DNA from: Tetrapyrgos nigripes
Lineage: Eukaryota; Basidiomycota; Agaricomycetes; Agaricales; Campanellaceae
NCBI GenBank assembly: GCA_013368315.1
Contig: JAACJM010000005.1
Span: forward strand, 124,001 to 188,000
Length of the DNA stretch: 64,000 nt
Reading direction: 5' to 3'
This document shows positions 1 through 11,408 of the stretch, one piece after another. The notes below the pieces were generated by a model. That model was not told the DNA's origin, ran no database searches, and saw nothing but the letters and a program-made list of their open reading frames with translations. The position numbers were made by a program, and so were the translations under genes. Numbering within the stretch: position 1 is the first letter of the stretch; each line of letters opens with the position of its first letter.

Positions 1-1540
1 CCTCAAGTCCAGGACCTGTTATCCTGTTTTGGTGTATCATTGCATTTGGGATGGTGATGAAGGGTGACTGCCAACTGGCGCGGGTTGACGTTGGCCCATG
101 ACGATGGTGGGCACTGGGCAAGTCAACGTCGCCGAGACCCCCTTGGGCTTTTGAGTCTGAACCAGTATCTCGGCTTCAGATTAATGCCAGTTCAACTGTG
201 CATGTTTGGCATGGATATATTGGCATGGCACGCTTTACGAGTTCAGACAGCAGGCACAACAGACTACAAGACATCCAGTATCCCACACCAATGATCCATT
301 CCCTTGGATTATATGGATAATTCGGTATCTGAAAGGCTGTAGAGGGTAGTGCTGCTATGCAGTACCGTTTGGGATTGGGAGTTCTCGGGGGATAATGGTA
401 TTGCCAGGGCACTGCAGACCAGATAGATTGATGCGATGCAGAATGCCATTGCATTGCGCATTATGCCGCCATTATGCATCAGCCTAGCGTTGCTCTTGGG
501 CTTCTAGCTTCGGGTTGCAGCCTCCAACGTTCATTAGATCCAGAGCCACCTATATATGCTTATTCCCCTTCAATGTCCTTTTCGTTGTCAGCGGAGAGAT
601 CTTACATTGTCTTTTTTCCTCAACGATATGTTACACCTCTTTGTTATCGCCATTCTCGGTCCCTTTGTCTTTGGAGCTAGAAGCCATGCAAATTGTTGCA
701 GCTCACGGATCGGCTCCGAGTCCGACATCTGCGTTGACATTCCAATATTGCCATTACCCTCGACTACACATCTCTTTCTCAACGCATTAACATTATTTTT
801 GCTCCGAACTTTTGTCTAACCTAACCTACGTTCCTATGTACTGTCTTTTGATCTTCCTCCACACACACGCACACAAGTACACGAAGAAGTATAATCAGTT
901 TTTCACATTGAATTGTATTTGTAGCCCTAGTTCCCTCCCTACATACGTCCTTGTCCTTGACTTGATAGCAGTACATACTTGCATTGATTCCTTATCTTCG
1001 AATTTGGCCTCTTCATACATACTTATCTCTCTCCTCCATACTCATTACCTATTCGCCTTTCCGAGTAATCCAGCATTTCTTTCGAGGCTTTCCCCTCTCC
1101 TCCTTCCTAGGCTCCCTCGAGCGGCAGAGTCATATGCAATATGCGTAAATAACAACGAACCTGAGCAACGTGACTAGTACTCATGGTGTCCATGTGCATT
1201 CCAGGATCAGCTGCAGGCTGGACAGGAGAAGAGTCACCGGCAGGACGTTCCTTTTCTCAGAGTAACTGTACAGAGTTACTGAGTACACGTCGTCGTGCTG
1301 TGTCCACGGTATTATTGCCAGCTCATCGTGTCACTGAACGTTGTATCACGTTTCTCCTCCTCCTTAACCACGTCGCCTGCACCCTATCCGCCCTTCATCT
1401 ACCCTTGTCAGTTAAAGTACTTATTCTTCACTTTCTTTACCTTGGACTTGAACGTCGTTGTACTCATAAATCATTTGGATTTTGAAAGGTAGCTAGCTAG
1501 CTCCATATAGCTCACCAACACCAACACCAACATCAACATC
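1..1540. other. Stretch with no supported gene
   Basis: I see no coding region with conserved features here. The 3' half, about 600-1540, is C/T-rich, as is common upstream of basidiomycete genes, and it ends in a CAACAC/CAACAT-rich leader just before the ATG of the next gene. A short open frame from 631 begins with a hydrophobic stretch resembling a signal peptide (MLHLFVIAILG), but nothing after it supports a gene. The left edge may hold part of a gene that lies outside the window. Confidence 0.4.
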
Positions 1541-2840
1541 ATGACCAGTAAATTTGATCCTCAAAACGCTCAGAATCTCATCGAGGTACGTGGGGTCTTC
1601 ATCTCTCTACCTTTACCTTTACTAGCTCGGTTCATTCATTACTTCCATTCCTTTGGTCGTTAGATTGAGAAACAGTGAGTAGAACAACTTTGGCCGATTC
1701 GCCAGTCGCCAATCGTACGCTAACTACATCGACTTCCTCTTCTTCTCGTCTTCGTCTTCGCCAATTCCCTCACACCACCTAACCTAGATTCGCTGTTAAA
1801 GCAGTCGAACATGCTCAGGTGAGCGTTATAGTGACACTGATATAGCAGTAAAAGCGGGTTTTTGACTGAAAGGGCTTTACTTTGCTTTGCTTTTGGTGGG
1901 CGGGATTTTTGGATATCAGACGTATTGGAACCTCCTGGAGAAGGTTCCTCCTAAAGAGCTCAGGTTGACCAAGTGTGTAAATTCTCGATATCGAGTTGAG
2001 GTTGGTTGACTGATCGCTCGTTACTTCTTCCTTCTTCCTTCTTCACGCTCGTCTTTCACTTGCCGCTGTGATTCTGTTATTTACCCTCCAAATCTTCTGG
2101 TCTTGTGGAATTCAACATCCTACTTGGTGTACATCCTCTACCTACGCACACACACACGCATGTACAGACTGGACGATGAAATCTACCAACACACCATGGA
2201 AACCTTCCCCGAGCTCGCTGAGCCTCCTCACGACAAGTTGATCAAACTTGATGAGGAATGGATGAAGAGTCCTGAAGGAAAGGAGAGGTGGAGGAAGTTT
2301 ATTACGGAGTAAGTGGTCTTTCTCTTTCGTAGGATACTGACTAACAGAAAAATAACTTCCTACTACAGGTACGAAAAGAAGGTGAAGGATCACAATTTTG
2401 GATCCTTGATTCGTACGGATGCGAGGGAGGAGTATGGGGAGCGAAATACTATTTTCGGTGGGTTTTTGGATTTGGACTTTTTGCTTTATTCTTGTCCTGT
2501 GAACTGACTATTCTTCACGGTTTTTCAACAGTGACGCGTATACAGGTACTGTTCTCTCCCCGAAATCTTCGCTCGTTGTTCATACTGACTGACGACCTTA
2601 TCTCTGTCACCTTTCACTTTTGTCTCATGCCAACTTAGTTCTACGCTATCGAGGTAAGCTCGTCCACTGCCTTCAGCGCCAACATTGACTCGACTCTTTT
2701 TTTGCCATTTTCAGATCGCAAGAAACCGCCTCGGTCTAAATGACAAGGCACACGAAATTGCCAAAGTTGAGGCTGAGAAGGAAAAAGCTCAGAAAGAAAA
2801 GGACGCTGAAGAAGCGAACAAGAAGAAGAAGAGGTCATAG
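1541..2840 (+). CDS. PBDC1-family protein (yeast YPL225W / human CXorf26 homologue)
   Basis: Small soluble protein of about 155 residues. The assembled exons give the PBDC1 (polysaccharide biosynthesis domain containing 1, DUF757) core: an N-terminal helix, then AVKAVEHAQTYWNLLE, TFPELAEPPHDKLIKLDEEW, GKERWRKFI, and FGSLIRTDAREEYGERNTIF, ending in a Lys/Glu-rich tail. Family members are widely conserved in eukaryotes and abundant; the yeast homologue is linked to biogenesis of translation elongation factor 1A. I read nine exons: 1541-1585, 1664-1674, 1788-1818, 1920-1972, 2168-2308, 2369-2457, 2532-2545, 2639-2653 and 2715-2840. Three of them are only 11, 14 and 15 nt. All junctions have GT...AG borders and keep the frame. 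The start fits the family N terminus and follows an A/C-rich leader. The family name is tentative only because no alignment could be run. Confidence 0.85.
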
Positions 2841-3313
2841 GAGGAGGAAGAGAGAAGGGATGTAGGTGAGGCGAAGGTAGAGTAACGCGTTTAAGCGTTG
2901 CTACTTGTTGTATCGGTGGGGTTGTTCGGTGAGTTGTCAAGATAGGTTTATTGGAACGATGGTTGTCGACGGCACTGTTTTTTTTTTGGCAGAGCTGAAT
3001 ATGCGTCGTTGTGTAGTAAACTTGAAATGAGAAACGATATTTTAACACTGGTACCACCATGAATATACCAATGATTTTGGAACTGCTCTGCACTGCAGCT
3101 ATACCTCACACGTTCCTACACGTACGGGTCTGAGTTCTCGCACATAAGCTTGTCCATTTTATAACGGGTCTTCTTCATGTCGCAGTAAAGTGTTTTTTCA
3201 TACAGCATGGGTGACAACATGGATGCATACAAAATGGGACGATGAAAGTGACGATGACGGAGCAAGCCGCAATGATGATAAATGTATGAAAGACCCCATC
3301 CATCCACGCCCGT

Positions 3314-3780
3314 TTACTTCTTCTGCTGCGACTTGATGACCTTTTTCACGATCTTTGCCTCCTCGACGAGGAATGCCCTCAGGACCCTATGATACAGAGA
3401 AAGTAAGAACGCGATGAGTAAATCAAGCAACAAGAAAAACGCACCGTGACTTGACACAGGTCGCACAACGAGAACCTCCGTATGCCCTGTTGACGGATTT
3501 TTGTCTCTTGGAAATGGTAGCGTATTGACGGGGTCGGAGGGCGGGTACCTAGACATAGAGACAGAGACAACTCTTTTAGTACGCATATCCTCCTCCAAAC
3601 TCTAAACAAACGCAGACGCACTCCAGGAAGACCAATACCACAGTCACCACATTTGGGCTGCGAAGCGGGCTTTTTGAGATGGTGGACGACGAGTCTGCCG
3701 CCAGGGGTCTTTACCACTCTCCTTCGGTTGGAGGTGGTGTTGTAGGGGGTTCGTTTACGGAGAGTGACGCGTTGGGCCAT
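3314..3780 (-). CDS. RPL34: 60S ribosomal protein L34 (eL34)
   Basis: Component of the large cytosolic ribosomal subunit. The first exon reads MAQRVTLRKRTPYNTTSNRR followed by RVVKTPGGRLVVHHLKKPAS and a C-x2-C pair (PKCGDCGIGLPGVRLR). This matches the eL34 N terminus, including the zinc-type cysteines. Middle exons supply the RAYGGSRCATCV-type second CxxC. The last exon gives VLRAFLVEEAKIVKKVIKSQ plus a short Gln/Lys end, the classic eL34 tail. The protein is about 117 residues, as expected. At least two short introns interrupt it, around 3389-3444 and 3549-3614. Start and stop both agree with family ends. Confidence 0.93.
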
Positions 3781-4139
3781 GGGTTCTGTATAGATTTAAT
3801 GGGTTACAGAAAGAATTAGAAAGAGTATGGATAGCGAAAGGGCAGCGCTTCACACCTTGCTGGATCTTGAGGGACGTCGACGACGACGGCGGTGAATAAT
3901 TTGGTCTGGTATTGAAGCTGTGGGAATTTGTGAATGGTGGACTGTACAGTTTTCTCGGGTATTTCCGATGATGATGTAAGATAACCAGGCTCGCGTTTTT
4001 GGTCCCATCTAGAAGGAGATTGCGTGCAAAGTACATCCGGACAAACGTGCTTGTCTTCGAGCACGAGAATCTCTGGCCCTGTATTTGCATTCCTCACTGG
4101 CTAGTTGGCTGGATGTAGAAATACGACGGTCTGCAATAA

Positions 4140-4364
4140 TACGCGGCTGTGGTGGTTGCAGAGTGTCGACTCATCACTGGAAGTGGGATTTTCTCGGTGC
4201 AATTTCCTTGGGGACAGTTTAGGTCGGGTGTTTGCGAATATTGCTATACGGCGTCGCAGGCAGATTACAGGAGCGAGAGGACGAAGCTGTGGGATGAGTT
4301 ACCGGGGAAGTTTGGATTGCGGTCTTGGGATAGCTTGAAGAGTGCGGTCTCGGATTTGCTATAA
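4140..4364 (+). pseudogene. C-terminal relic resembling BTB/POZ proteins of Agaricomycetes
   Basis: An open segment with no upstream start reads ...FRSGVCEYCYTASQADYRSE, then RTKLWDELPGKFGLRSWDSL, and a stop. A C-x2-C pair followed by an Arg/Trp 'RxxxWxxLPxxFGLxxW' tail is the usual C-terminal end of the large BTB-domain family in mushroom genomes. I could not find the BTB core in the ~350 bases upstream, between this segment and RPL34. It therefore looks like the 3' remnant of a lost gene, or the last exon of one I cannot assemble. The assignment rests on pattern memory. Confidence 0.3.
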
Positions 4365-4490
4365 TGAAGTAGTTTCACGGAGTCTCGTTGTTCTGGGGAA
4401 CGTTTTCTCTTATTGCTATATACCACATCTGTAGTATAATGCACTTAGGATCTGGACTGTAGCACTAGTAAACTCTATCTAGAATGCGCC

Positions 4491-5884
4491 TCAAAACTTC
4501 AGTCCACGGCTTTTCCATCCTTCTTCAATCTTCTCGAAGCTGTCAACCGCATCCAAAACTGTCTCCTTCCAAGTCTTAAATTCATCCTTCTTCAGCCCTA
4601 GAACTTCTTCCAATCGACCAAAATCAATCCCATTCAGCCGATCATGTTCTTCGAAAACTGGGACCTTTTTGGGACTGGTCAGCCTATCCTTCAGATGAGG
4701 TCGCTCCTTCGCAATGTACTTCAAAGCTTCCCTCCAATCGTTTTCAACGGGAGACGCTATGGCCAAGCGTTTCAGTTTCCCGTCAGATACAGCTGATTGA
4801 GGGATAGAGTTGAGGGCAAGGATATGTGCACGAGCTACGTCGCGGATATCGACGTATCCAGGAATACCAGGAATTTGAGATTTGTCCCCTTCAAGTAGAC
4901 CATAGACGTGACCGTTTGAGGAAAGGGCTGGCACAGAGCTGGGTTCTGGTAGGAATTCTTCAAATCCCGGAGGGACAGGTCCGTAGATGAATGGAGGACA
5001 GACTGAATAGAATTGCAGTCAGTAAGCGTAATACTTGGGAGAACACTGCTACTTACTCATAGTGACATCCAAATGAGGCCGTGATTTGAGAAAGTCTATC
5101 ACTGCCAAATCGGCATATTTCTTCTCAGCGAAGTAAATGTGCAAAGGATTCCCAGATTCGAAAGCTTGCTCCTTGGTGATTGGGTTCCAGTCTGCAAGGA
5201 AAGCATAAGTATCGGAACGTCTCACAGTGGACTTACTTACCATCAGGTGCATATGGGCCTACAGGGAGATTGAAAGAGACAATCGAGCTGGTAGTCACAA
5301 TCTTGGTGATTCCAGCCTTTTCTGCTTCTTTCAAGACGTGGATGGAACCATCAATTGCACTCTAAATGTAGCGTAGTAGTCAATATCTAGGTGCAGAAAT
5401 CTCAATTTGACGACATACCCGGAAAGCCGTTTCTTTATCAGCGCGTCCAATGACGGGAGCAGCAGTGTGGATGATAGCACCGACACCTGAAGGTCGAAGA
5501 TAGATGATGAGCACTGGCAAGATTTAGATGTAAAGACAGCGCCTACCTTTGAAATTATCACTATAATCTCCAGAGGCAATATCGGCAATTTCGACAGCCT
5601 CGAATTGTGGATAATTCGACAGGGCTTTCTTGAGAGATTCCACTTTCTTTCCTCGAGCAGAACTGATAAAAAAATATTTTAGTTGATAGAAAGACTCAAA
5701 ACATCGAGACACGTACCCTCTGACTGGATAACCAGCTTGCAGAAGATGATAGACGATGGCATAGCCCACAAGGCCGGAGGCACCTGTAACCTATCATCGT
5801 TGACCAAGAACACAAAGTTAGAGGTGAAATTCGCCTCAGAAATGAGAGACTCACGAAGACGAGGGGTTTCTGAGTAGAAGACAT
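4491..5884 (-). CDS. NAD(P)-dependent epimerase/reductase (extended SDR, dihydroflavonol-4-reductase-like)
   Basis: Cytosolic Rossmann-fold oxidoreductase of the extended short-chain dehydrogenase class, probably reducing an aldehyde or ketone with NADPH; the substrate is unknown. The first exon is MSSTQKPLVFV, joined to TGASGLVGYAIVYHLLQ (the GxxGxxG nucleotide-binding loop) and GYPVRG. It continues with ALSNYPQFEAVEIADIASGD, VGAIIHTAAP-like sequence, and VTTSSIVSF (catalytic Ser region). The active-site YFAEKKYAD (YxxxK) follows, then CPPFIYGP, GYVDIRDVARAHILAL, and a C-terminal domain ending KSRGLKF. There are about six short introns. The length, near 340 residues, fits the family. The start at 5884 is the only Met that leads into the beta-1 strand. 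A TATATAAGG element lies about 50 bases upstream. Confidence 0.85.
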
Positions 5885-5933
5885 CTGCAGTGAAATCGCT
5901 GTTGTGTTGGTCTTCACCCTCGTCCTGCCTGCC

Positions 5934-5940
5934 TTATATA
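5934..5940 (-). promoter_or_regulatory. TATA box of the epimerase/reductase gene
   Basis: On the minus strand the sequence TATATAAGGC sits 50-57 bases upstream of the ATG at 5884. That is a reasonable core-promoter distance for a fungal gene with a short leader. Confidence 0.5.
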
Positions 5941-6598
5941 CGAGTGCGACATCGGTATAAGCATTCTCAGCATGTGCTTAGATGCTTAGAGTTCCAGCAA
6001 CTGTCGATTGGAAAGCATTTGGTCAGTCGAAATTCGGCCAAGTAACAGCTGGAAGGGTTGCTAATGTCCTATACACATCCTGCGACCGAAGCCGAAGTTG
6101 CTTTGGCAGTGACATACTAGTAGCGGTCACTTCGGGGCATGTTTGCTGGACACTTACAAAGCTAGCAGTCATGTTCATTGAATCATCAGGGGCATCATAA
6201 TTGCCGGGTTGCCGGGGTTTTTCCGGTTGTCAACAGGAATTAAAATTTCTCAAATTTTTATACATCTCTGTACGAGGCTTCTTCCACAAATTTTCGGCCA
6301 AGGGATTTTGTGAACGCGGCTCATGATACTAGGTTACGGCAACGTTGTCGGCTAGTGAAAAAGGTTGTCCCCAGACCCCGACGGTGCAACCGGCTGCAAC
6401 CCTCCGCAACCTTTGTGCCCCTTTTCCTGATGTTCGGGGTTACAAAAAGAACCCTAGCGGTTGTAAATCGCGCTGACAGGCGCTGAAAATGAGATGTTGT
6501 CTGATGTCCACGCTGATAGATCACTATTGCAGAGAATGGGAAAAAAAACTGGCAGCAGGAACACGCAGAGACCAACTTGAAGATGACGGTTGCTAAAC
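5941..6598. other. Intergenic stretch with clustered GGTTG/GCAACC words
   Basis: No gene is supported. Between about 6200 and 6470 the words GGTTG and GCAACC recur many times on both strands (for example GGGTTGCCGGGG, CCGGTTGTCAAC, GCAACCGGCTGCAACC, CCGCAACC). This gives potential foldback structure and suggests a degraded small repeat element rather than plain spacer. Confidence 0.3.
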
Positions 6599-8750
6599 CT
6601 ACAAGCTTTCTACAACTAGCCCTTCAACACGGCTCTTCACCACTCGTCCCTCTTTAATCACAGCGAACAAATGGTCTTCCGGTCTATCCAAAATTGTTAC
6701 GTCTTCCAACGGGTTCGCATCCAGCACAAGTAAGTCAGCAAACGCTTCAGGAGAAATAGTTCCAATCAGGTTGGACCTGTTGAGCATTTTCGCTGTAGTT
6801 GCGTTAGCATAAGTAGTGTCTGTTATATAGAGCCAAAAGTACAACTCACCAGCATTCGTCGTCGCATGCTTCAAAATCTCCGTTGAAGGCAGGGCACTAG
6901 CACGTACAGCAAATTCTTCAGTTTGAAGAGCATGAAGAGAGGTTAAGAGGTCCGAGCCACTGTACGTTACGCGTAAGAAGGTAGGTATACCAAAAAAGAC
7001 CGCAGTAGACGTACTAGCAAATCGTCACACCAGCCTTATGTGCAATTTTCAAAGCTTCCAGGCCTTTGGACATGACCTGAGCGTTTTTTATCTTGCTAGC
7101 AGGCGGAAGGAAATCATCAAACGGAGGGCGAGCCATTGCACTGTAGCAGCATAGGGTGGGTGTGAGCTGAAGGTCGGTCAGTCAGTCAGTCGGCCCAGTC
7201 GGGCTTGGAGATCTAGACTAACGTATATTCCTTTGGAAGCCATCCTATCACAAGCATTGAGAAAATGCCCGGAAATCCAGCAAGTCACAGTAGACACACG
7301 CACAAATTCGCCGTAGCATCATCAATCAGATTTCCATGCTCTATGCCTTTTACACCGTTTTCGATTGCATGTCGGATAGCTTCGATGGTGTAGGCATGAG
7401 CAGTTGCTGAGGGTTGAACTATCAGACAAAGTCTCATGAGACAACAAAGAAAAAAACGGTAATTACAAAGTTTCCCTCCCATCTGCCTACAAGTCGTCGT
7501 AATCGCTTGAATCTCTTCTGCAGTATACTGCACAGTTTCTATGGCATCTGTCTCGGAGGCAACGCCTCCTCCGACCATTATTTTGATGACTGCGACAATT
7601 AGTCGAAGGCTCCGAAAGAGGAAGAGAAGTGACATACAATCAGCCCCAGCCTTCAACTCCCCTCGTACAGCCGACAACACAGCCGGTACACCATCGGCTA
7701 CTCGAGCCATGGGTTGTCCGACAGAGCCTCCTCCACAACATCCTGGTTCGTACCCGCCTGATAGAGCAGGTCGAAAGTCGCCGTGGCCGCCTGTAGAATC
7801 CAGTGCACACGCACAAAGCACAACCACCGCAATTCGTTAGATATGCCCATGGAGACGGTTCGTGGTGAATCAGAAGACAGCTAATTACACTCACCCGTTT
7901 GTGAAATGGCCCTCCCACACTGGAAGAGTCTAGGCCCTCGGATTAACCCTTCTTCAATTGCATTTGCAAGGACTTTGCTCGCTCCTCCAGTATCTCGCAC
8001 TGTGGTGAACCCTCTGTAGAGCATTTCTGTTTTCGAGAAATGAACGAAATGAGACAAGGGAAACGGGGGTTGAGAAAGGACAGACAGTTATTTGACCTAC
8101 CTTTGAGGACGTAGGTACATCGTAGATCAATTTCTTGCTCTGAGACGCGCATTAGGTCCCCCATAGTCTATGCATCATGAGAGAAGACAGAAGATTATCA
8201 GCATTTGATAGGCACTTGGGAGAAACTCAAGTAGACCTTGAATCCAGGAACAGCTGTTACATGGACATGACAGTCGATGAGACCTCTATACACGTACACC
8301 ATCAAGTGAGCGAAGTTCTTCGAAAAGCAAGCTGCAAGTATACTCACGGACAAACGTACTTCCCGTCCAAATCCACCACGATTGGCGGTTCCGGTTTCGG
8401 TTTGTCTTTATCTCCTTCACCATCCCCGTCCCCATCTCCCTGTCCAGCTCCCTGTCCACCTCCATCCCCGTCACCATCTATAGTCTTCTTGATAGACACA
8501 AACTTTCCCTCTTTAACAACTATCGTTTGTTTAGAACCCCCATCCAAGATCTTTCCAGATGCTGGGTCAATAACGAGTGCGTTCCGCAGGATGAGACTTC
8601 GTGGAGGAGTGGTAGGTATCCATGGTTTCGGGACTAGTTTTGGGAGGCTTTTGGGATATGAGTACTTACAAGTATGGGGATTGTACTGTTGAGTACTTAC
8701 AGATTCGGACGCGTTTCAGTAGGAGCTCCGGGGTAAAGAGGTGGGGTCAT
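6599..8750 (-). CDS. Amidohydrolase, imidazolonepropionase/prolidase-like metal-dependent hydrolase
   Basis: Metal-dependent TIM-barrel hydrolase of the amidohydrolase superfamily, probably cleaving an amide or lactone; the substrate is unknown. The first exon reads MTPPLYPGAPTETRPNL. The N-terminal beta-sandwich contains YLILRNALVIDPASGKILDG. After a Gly/Asp-rich insert comes VVDLDGKYVCPGLIDCHVHV, with the HxH metal motif. Further on are YRGFTTVRDTGGA, ADFIKIMVGGGVAS (the bridging Lys), TAHAYT, a GIEHGNLID histidine motif, and DLLVLDANPLEDVTILDRPE at the C-terminal sandwich. All hallmark positions I can check are present, so it should be active. About eight short introns interrupt it. An Asp/Gly-rich insert at about residues 40-60 is encoded by near-perfect 12-bp repeats and is unusual. 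Minus-strand ATG 8750 is preceded by no competing start. Confidence 0.85.
8400..8480 (-). repeat. Short tandem repeat inside the amidohydrolase, coding for GDGDG/GQGAGQG
   Basis: On the plus strand, units of the form CC(A/G)TCCCC(A/G)TC(A/C)CC and CCAGCTCCCTGT follow each other over about 80 bases. They encode a Gly-Asp-Gly-Gln linker ending in Lys/Pro (DKDKPKPEPP) between the first strands of the N-terminal sandwich and the HxH strand. The tract is likely length-variable between strains. Confidence 0.65.
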
Positions 8751-9032
8751 GGTGGCTGTAAGAGAATAAGAACTAGCAGCATTCTGGATGCCATGTGAGC
8801 CTATGAGGTGATAGCTGGTGATAGTCTGAGAGCGAAGAATGCCTGCCGTGGCCGTGGCGGAGGGAGAGCCGATGGAACGATCACATGCGTGCCTCGGTAA
8901 TTGAACTACGCCACGACATCCGCGATGTGTTCTGATTGAAGTTTAAGCAGAGTCAATTAACTAAAGCATGTTATTATACAGAACACAACAAATCGTACAA
9001 CTATCCGGAACATCTATACTTCTATTTACCTT

Positions 9033-10840
9033 TCAATTGACAAATTCATCCACCGACACCTCCTTCTCATTCCCATCTCCGTGATCGTCACCCAGTTTAT
9101 ACCTATCGTCATACACTACACCGCTATAGCTCGGCGGCCCAGGAGAGACAGTGACCATGCTCCCATCACTCCTATCACTAACTGTCCTCTCCAACTGAAT
9201 CCTCGCCATAGCTCGCCTGCCTGGACCCTGAGACGTCGATCTGGTCGTAGTGTACCATATTAGAGACTGAGTCGTATCGGATACAGAACCAGAGGACGAT
9301 TCTGCATTATGCTGATGATGATGATGATGGTGAGTCGACTGCGTCGAGGGCCTTCGTGACACGGCCCCGGTGTCCCTCTCATTCTTGTTGCCACCTTGAC
9401 TAGGCCTAGGCTTAACAATCAAACTCCCATCAGGCCTATGCCTCGCACACATCCCATTCCTATAATGCCCATACACGGGGAACCTACTCTTCGCAGAGAG
9501 AGAAGCAGAAAGCTGCTGCTGAAAAGCTGCTACCATCGATAGTGCAGCTCCCGGCGAACATACAGTCACTCGCCGGGTCGTCGCAGTCATCGGCTCGTTG
9601 ATCAATCTTGCGTAGGGGTGTTTACCGCTTCGAGTGAGCGTTTGGTCGAAGAGAGATGCGGGGTGATGAGGGTCGAGGCATTGGCGGTAATAGGTGTATA
9701 CGACTATGTAATAGATTGTTGATGGGAGGAGGTAACAGAGGAATATGGCGAGGATTTGGACGGATGATTGGGAGGACCATTTGTTTAGGCAGGAAGATTC
9801 TATGGAGGGGGGTGTTTGTGCTTGGAGAGTGACCCCAGAAGGGGTGGATCGCTGAGTATTCGATATTGATCAGTAAGAACGAACGCGGCATGGTTCGGAT
9901 GATGAGAGATACGTACGAATATGAGCCTAAGGCCGTTCTGCCCGTTCGTCTTCATAGCTTGCGACATGCAGTGCTTGATTACCTCGTCCTATTAACAGGA
10001 GTGGCATACACGTAGCAACGCAGCAGGGACCAGAGAAGGAAGATCGGGAACACGTTAGTCAGATTCTCAGCAAAAGGCTGTGAAGATCGCCCGATGAATG
10101 TGCTGTACTTACAGCAAAAGTAAAATGGGTCACTGCAATGAGGATGCCAGCTACTGTCACCAACAAAGCAGATATGGCCGCAAGATGGGCGTAGAGACGT
10201 ATCAGACGGAGACGACGCTGATTGGGAGAGATAGATCGACATTGTTAGGATCCAAGCGCCGGATGCTAGAAGTTGAACCCACTGTGAGAGCACTGACACC
10301 GCCGAATAGCTCGATGAGGCCTGTTAGGGAATATACTATGGCTATTGCTAGGATGATGCTTCGTAGCTGTCTTGAGCGTACTAGTTACAGCCAATCAGTG
10401 GACCGAAAAGGGGTGGTATTCGTAGTACTTACAGGAAGCATTGCCCAGTTCTAATTCATTCCAAATCCCGGCCTTGTGTGCTTTTAGTAACAAAGCTGTA
10501 GGGATCCGAGTTGAACTTACCATCACCAAGACACTGCGGATCATATTAAGTTTAGAGTGGGAAGATCATGGATGAAAGAAGACGTACGAGCAGAAATATC
10601 TTATAGCATTAATCGTTGCCACTGAATGTAGATTAACTAACTGAGAAATGATAGTTTGAGTTGTGGCTTACCTATGAGGATGAGATTCCTCCAACTGGCA
10701 TCATAAAGTCGTGAAAAAATAGAGTCAGATGAAGACGAGTGGGATTGCACTGTAAAGAGAAGACAGCAACGGTCAACATTGTCGTCAGTCAAAAGAGATA
10801 GATGGGAACTTGCATCTGCGCCCGAGTCTCGTATTGTCAT
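9033..10840 (-). CDS. Four-helix membrane protein with long polar C-terminal tail (paralogue of the divergent neighbour)
   Basis: Unrecognised integral membrane protein. Exons give MTIRDSGADA, then DSIFSRLYDASWRNLILI. Later comes RLRLIRLYAHLAAISALLVT followed by VAGILIAVTHFTFA (a transmembrane helix). Then WSSQSSVQILAIFLCYLLPS plus TIYYIVVYTYYRQCLDPHHPA forms the last helix and its exit motif. The cytoplasmic tail contains a His-run (HHHHHHQH), RRxS-type sites, and the end KEVSVDEFVN. The gene at 11409 on the other strand has the same architecture and the same motifs (LVRIYALLSAATTL..., AYYRQLLDP), so the two are paralogues. Many short introns are present and several middle exon borders are not certain. 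The start at 10840 is my choice because it joins in phase through a 58-nt intron. No function can be assigned. Confidence 0.65.
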
Positions 10841-11408
10841 CTAATTATAGGTCAGCAAACTCGAGTGAATGTTGGAAACTTGCTTACCTCGAAGCTGAAG
10901 GGGTGGTGGTGGACGGACTACCATCTTCAAGATGTAGTTGTAGAGCAAGTAAGATTTTACACAGTAACCAGTACCGGTGAAGAGACTTATGTGCTGAAGC
11001 TACCTGGTATTTATCTATGACCATCCCGACGCCAGCACATCGGTGGACAGCCCTCGATACGGTGTTCGCCTTGGTAACGACCACTTTTAGAACAGCTGGT
11101 CGTGGCTGCCAACTCATGATCAGGACGAACAGAGCCGGGGGGGTAAATATCCTTTTCGAATTCGCTTATAGTATCTCGATTCCGTCAGAAGCTATGAGAG
11201 ATTGGCTTGGATGTGATGGGGGACAAGTCCGATGGCCGTAGTGGCCGAGAATGACGTCTGTCCCAAACAACACCAAACAAGTGGCAGTGAGTCTTCCGCA
11301 CAATTAGAAATCGTATATCTACTCCATACCACGACCTTCTCCTTCTCTTCCACTCTACTACTATATCCCAAATCCTCTATTTCTATCAGCAAGTAGCGAG
11401 CTACTATA
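10841..11408. promoter_or_regulatory. Shared promoter region of two divergent membrane-protein genes
   Basis: The 568 bases between the two divergent start codons carry no supported gene. They must contain both promoters and 5' leaders. I see no clear TATA box on either side. A C/T-rich tract at about 11335-11370 precedes the plus-strand gene. Confidence 0.5.

Noticed and set aside
8177..8692. 171-residue plus-strand open frame rich in Ser-Pro
   Set aside because: It is the reverse-strand shadow of the amidohydrolase Gly/Asp repeat; the minus strand carries the conserved metal-site motifs.
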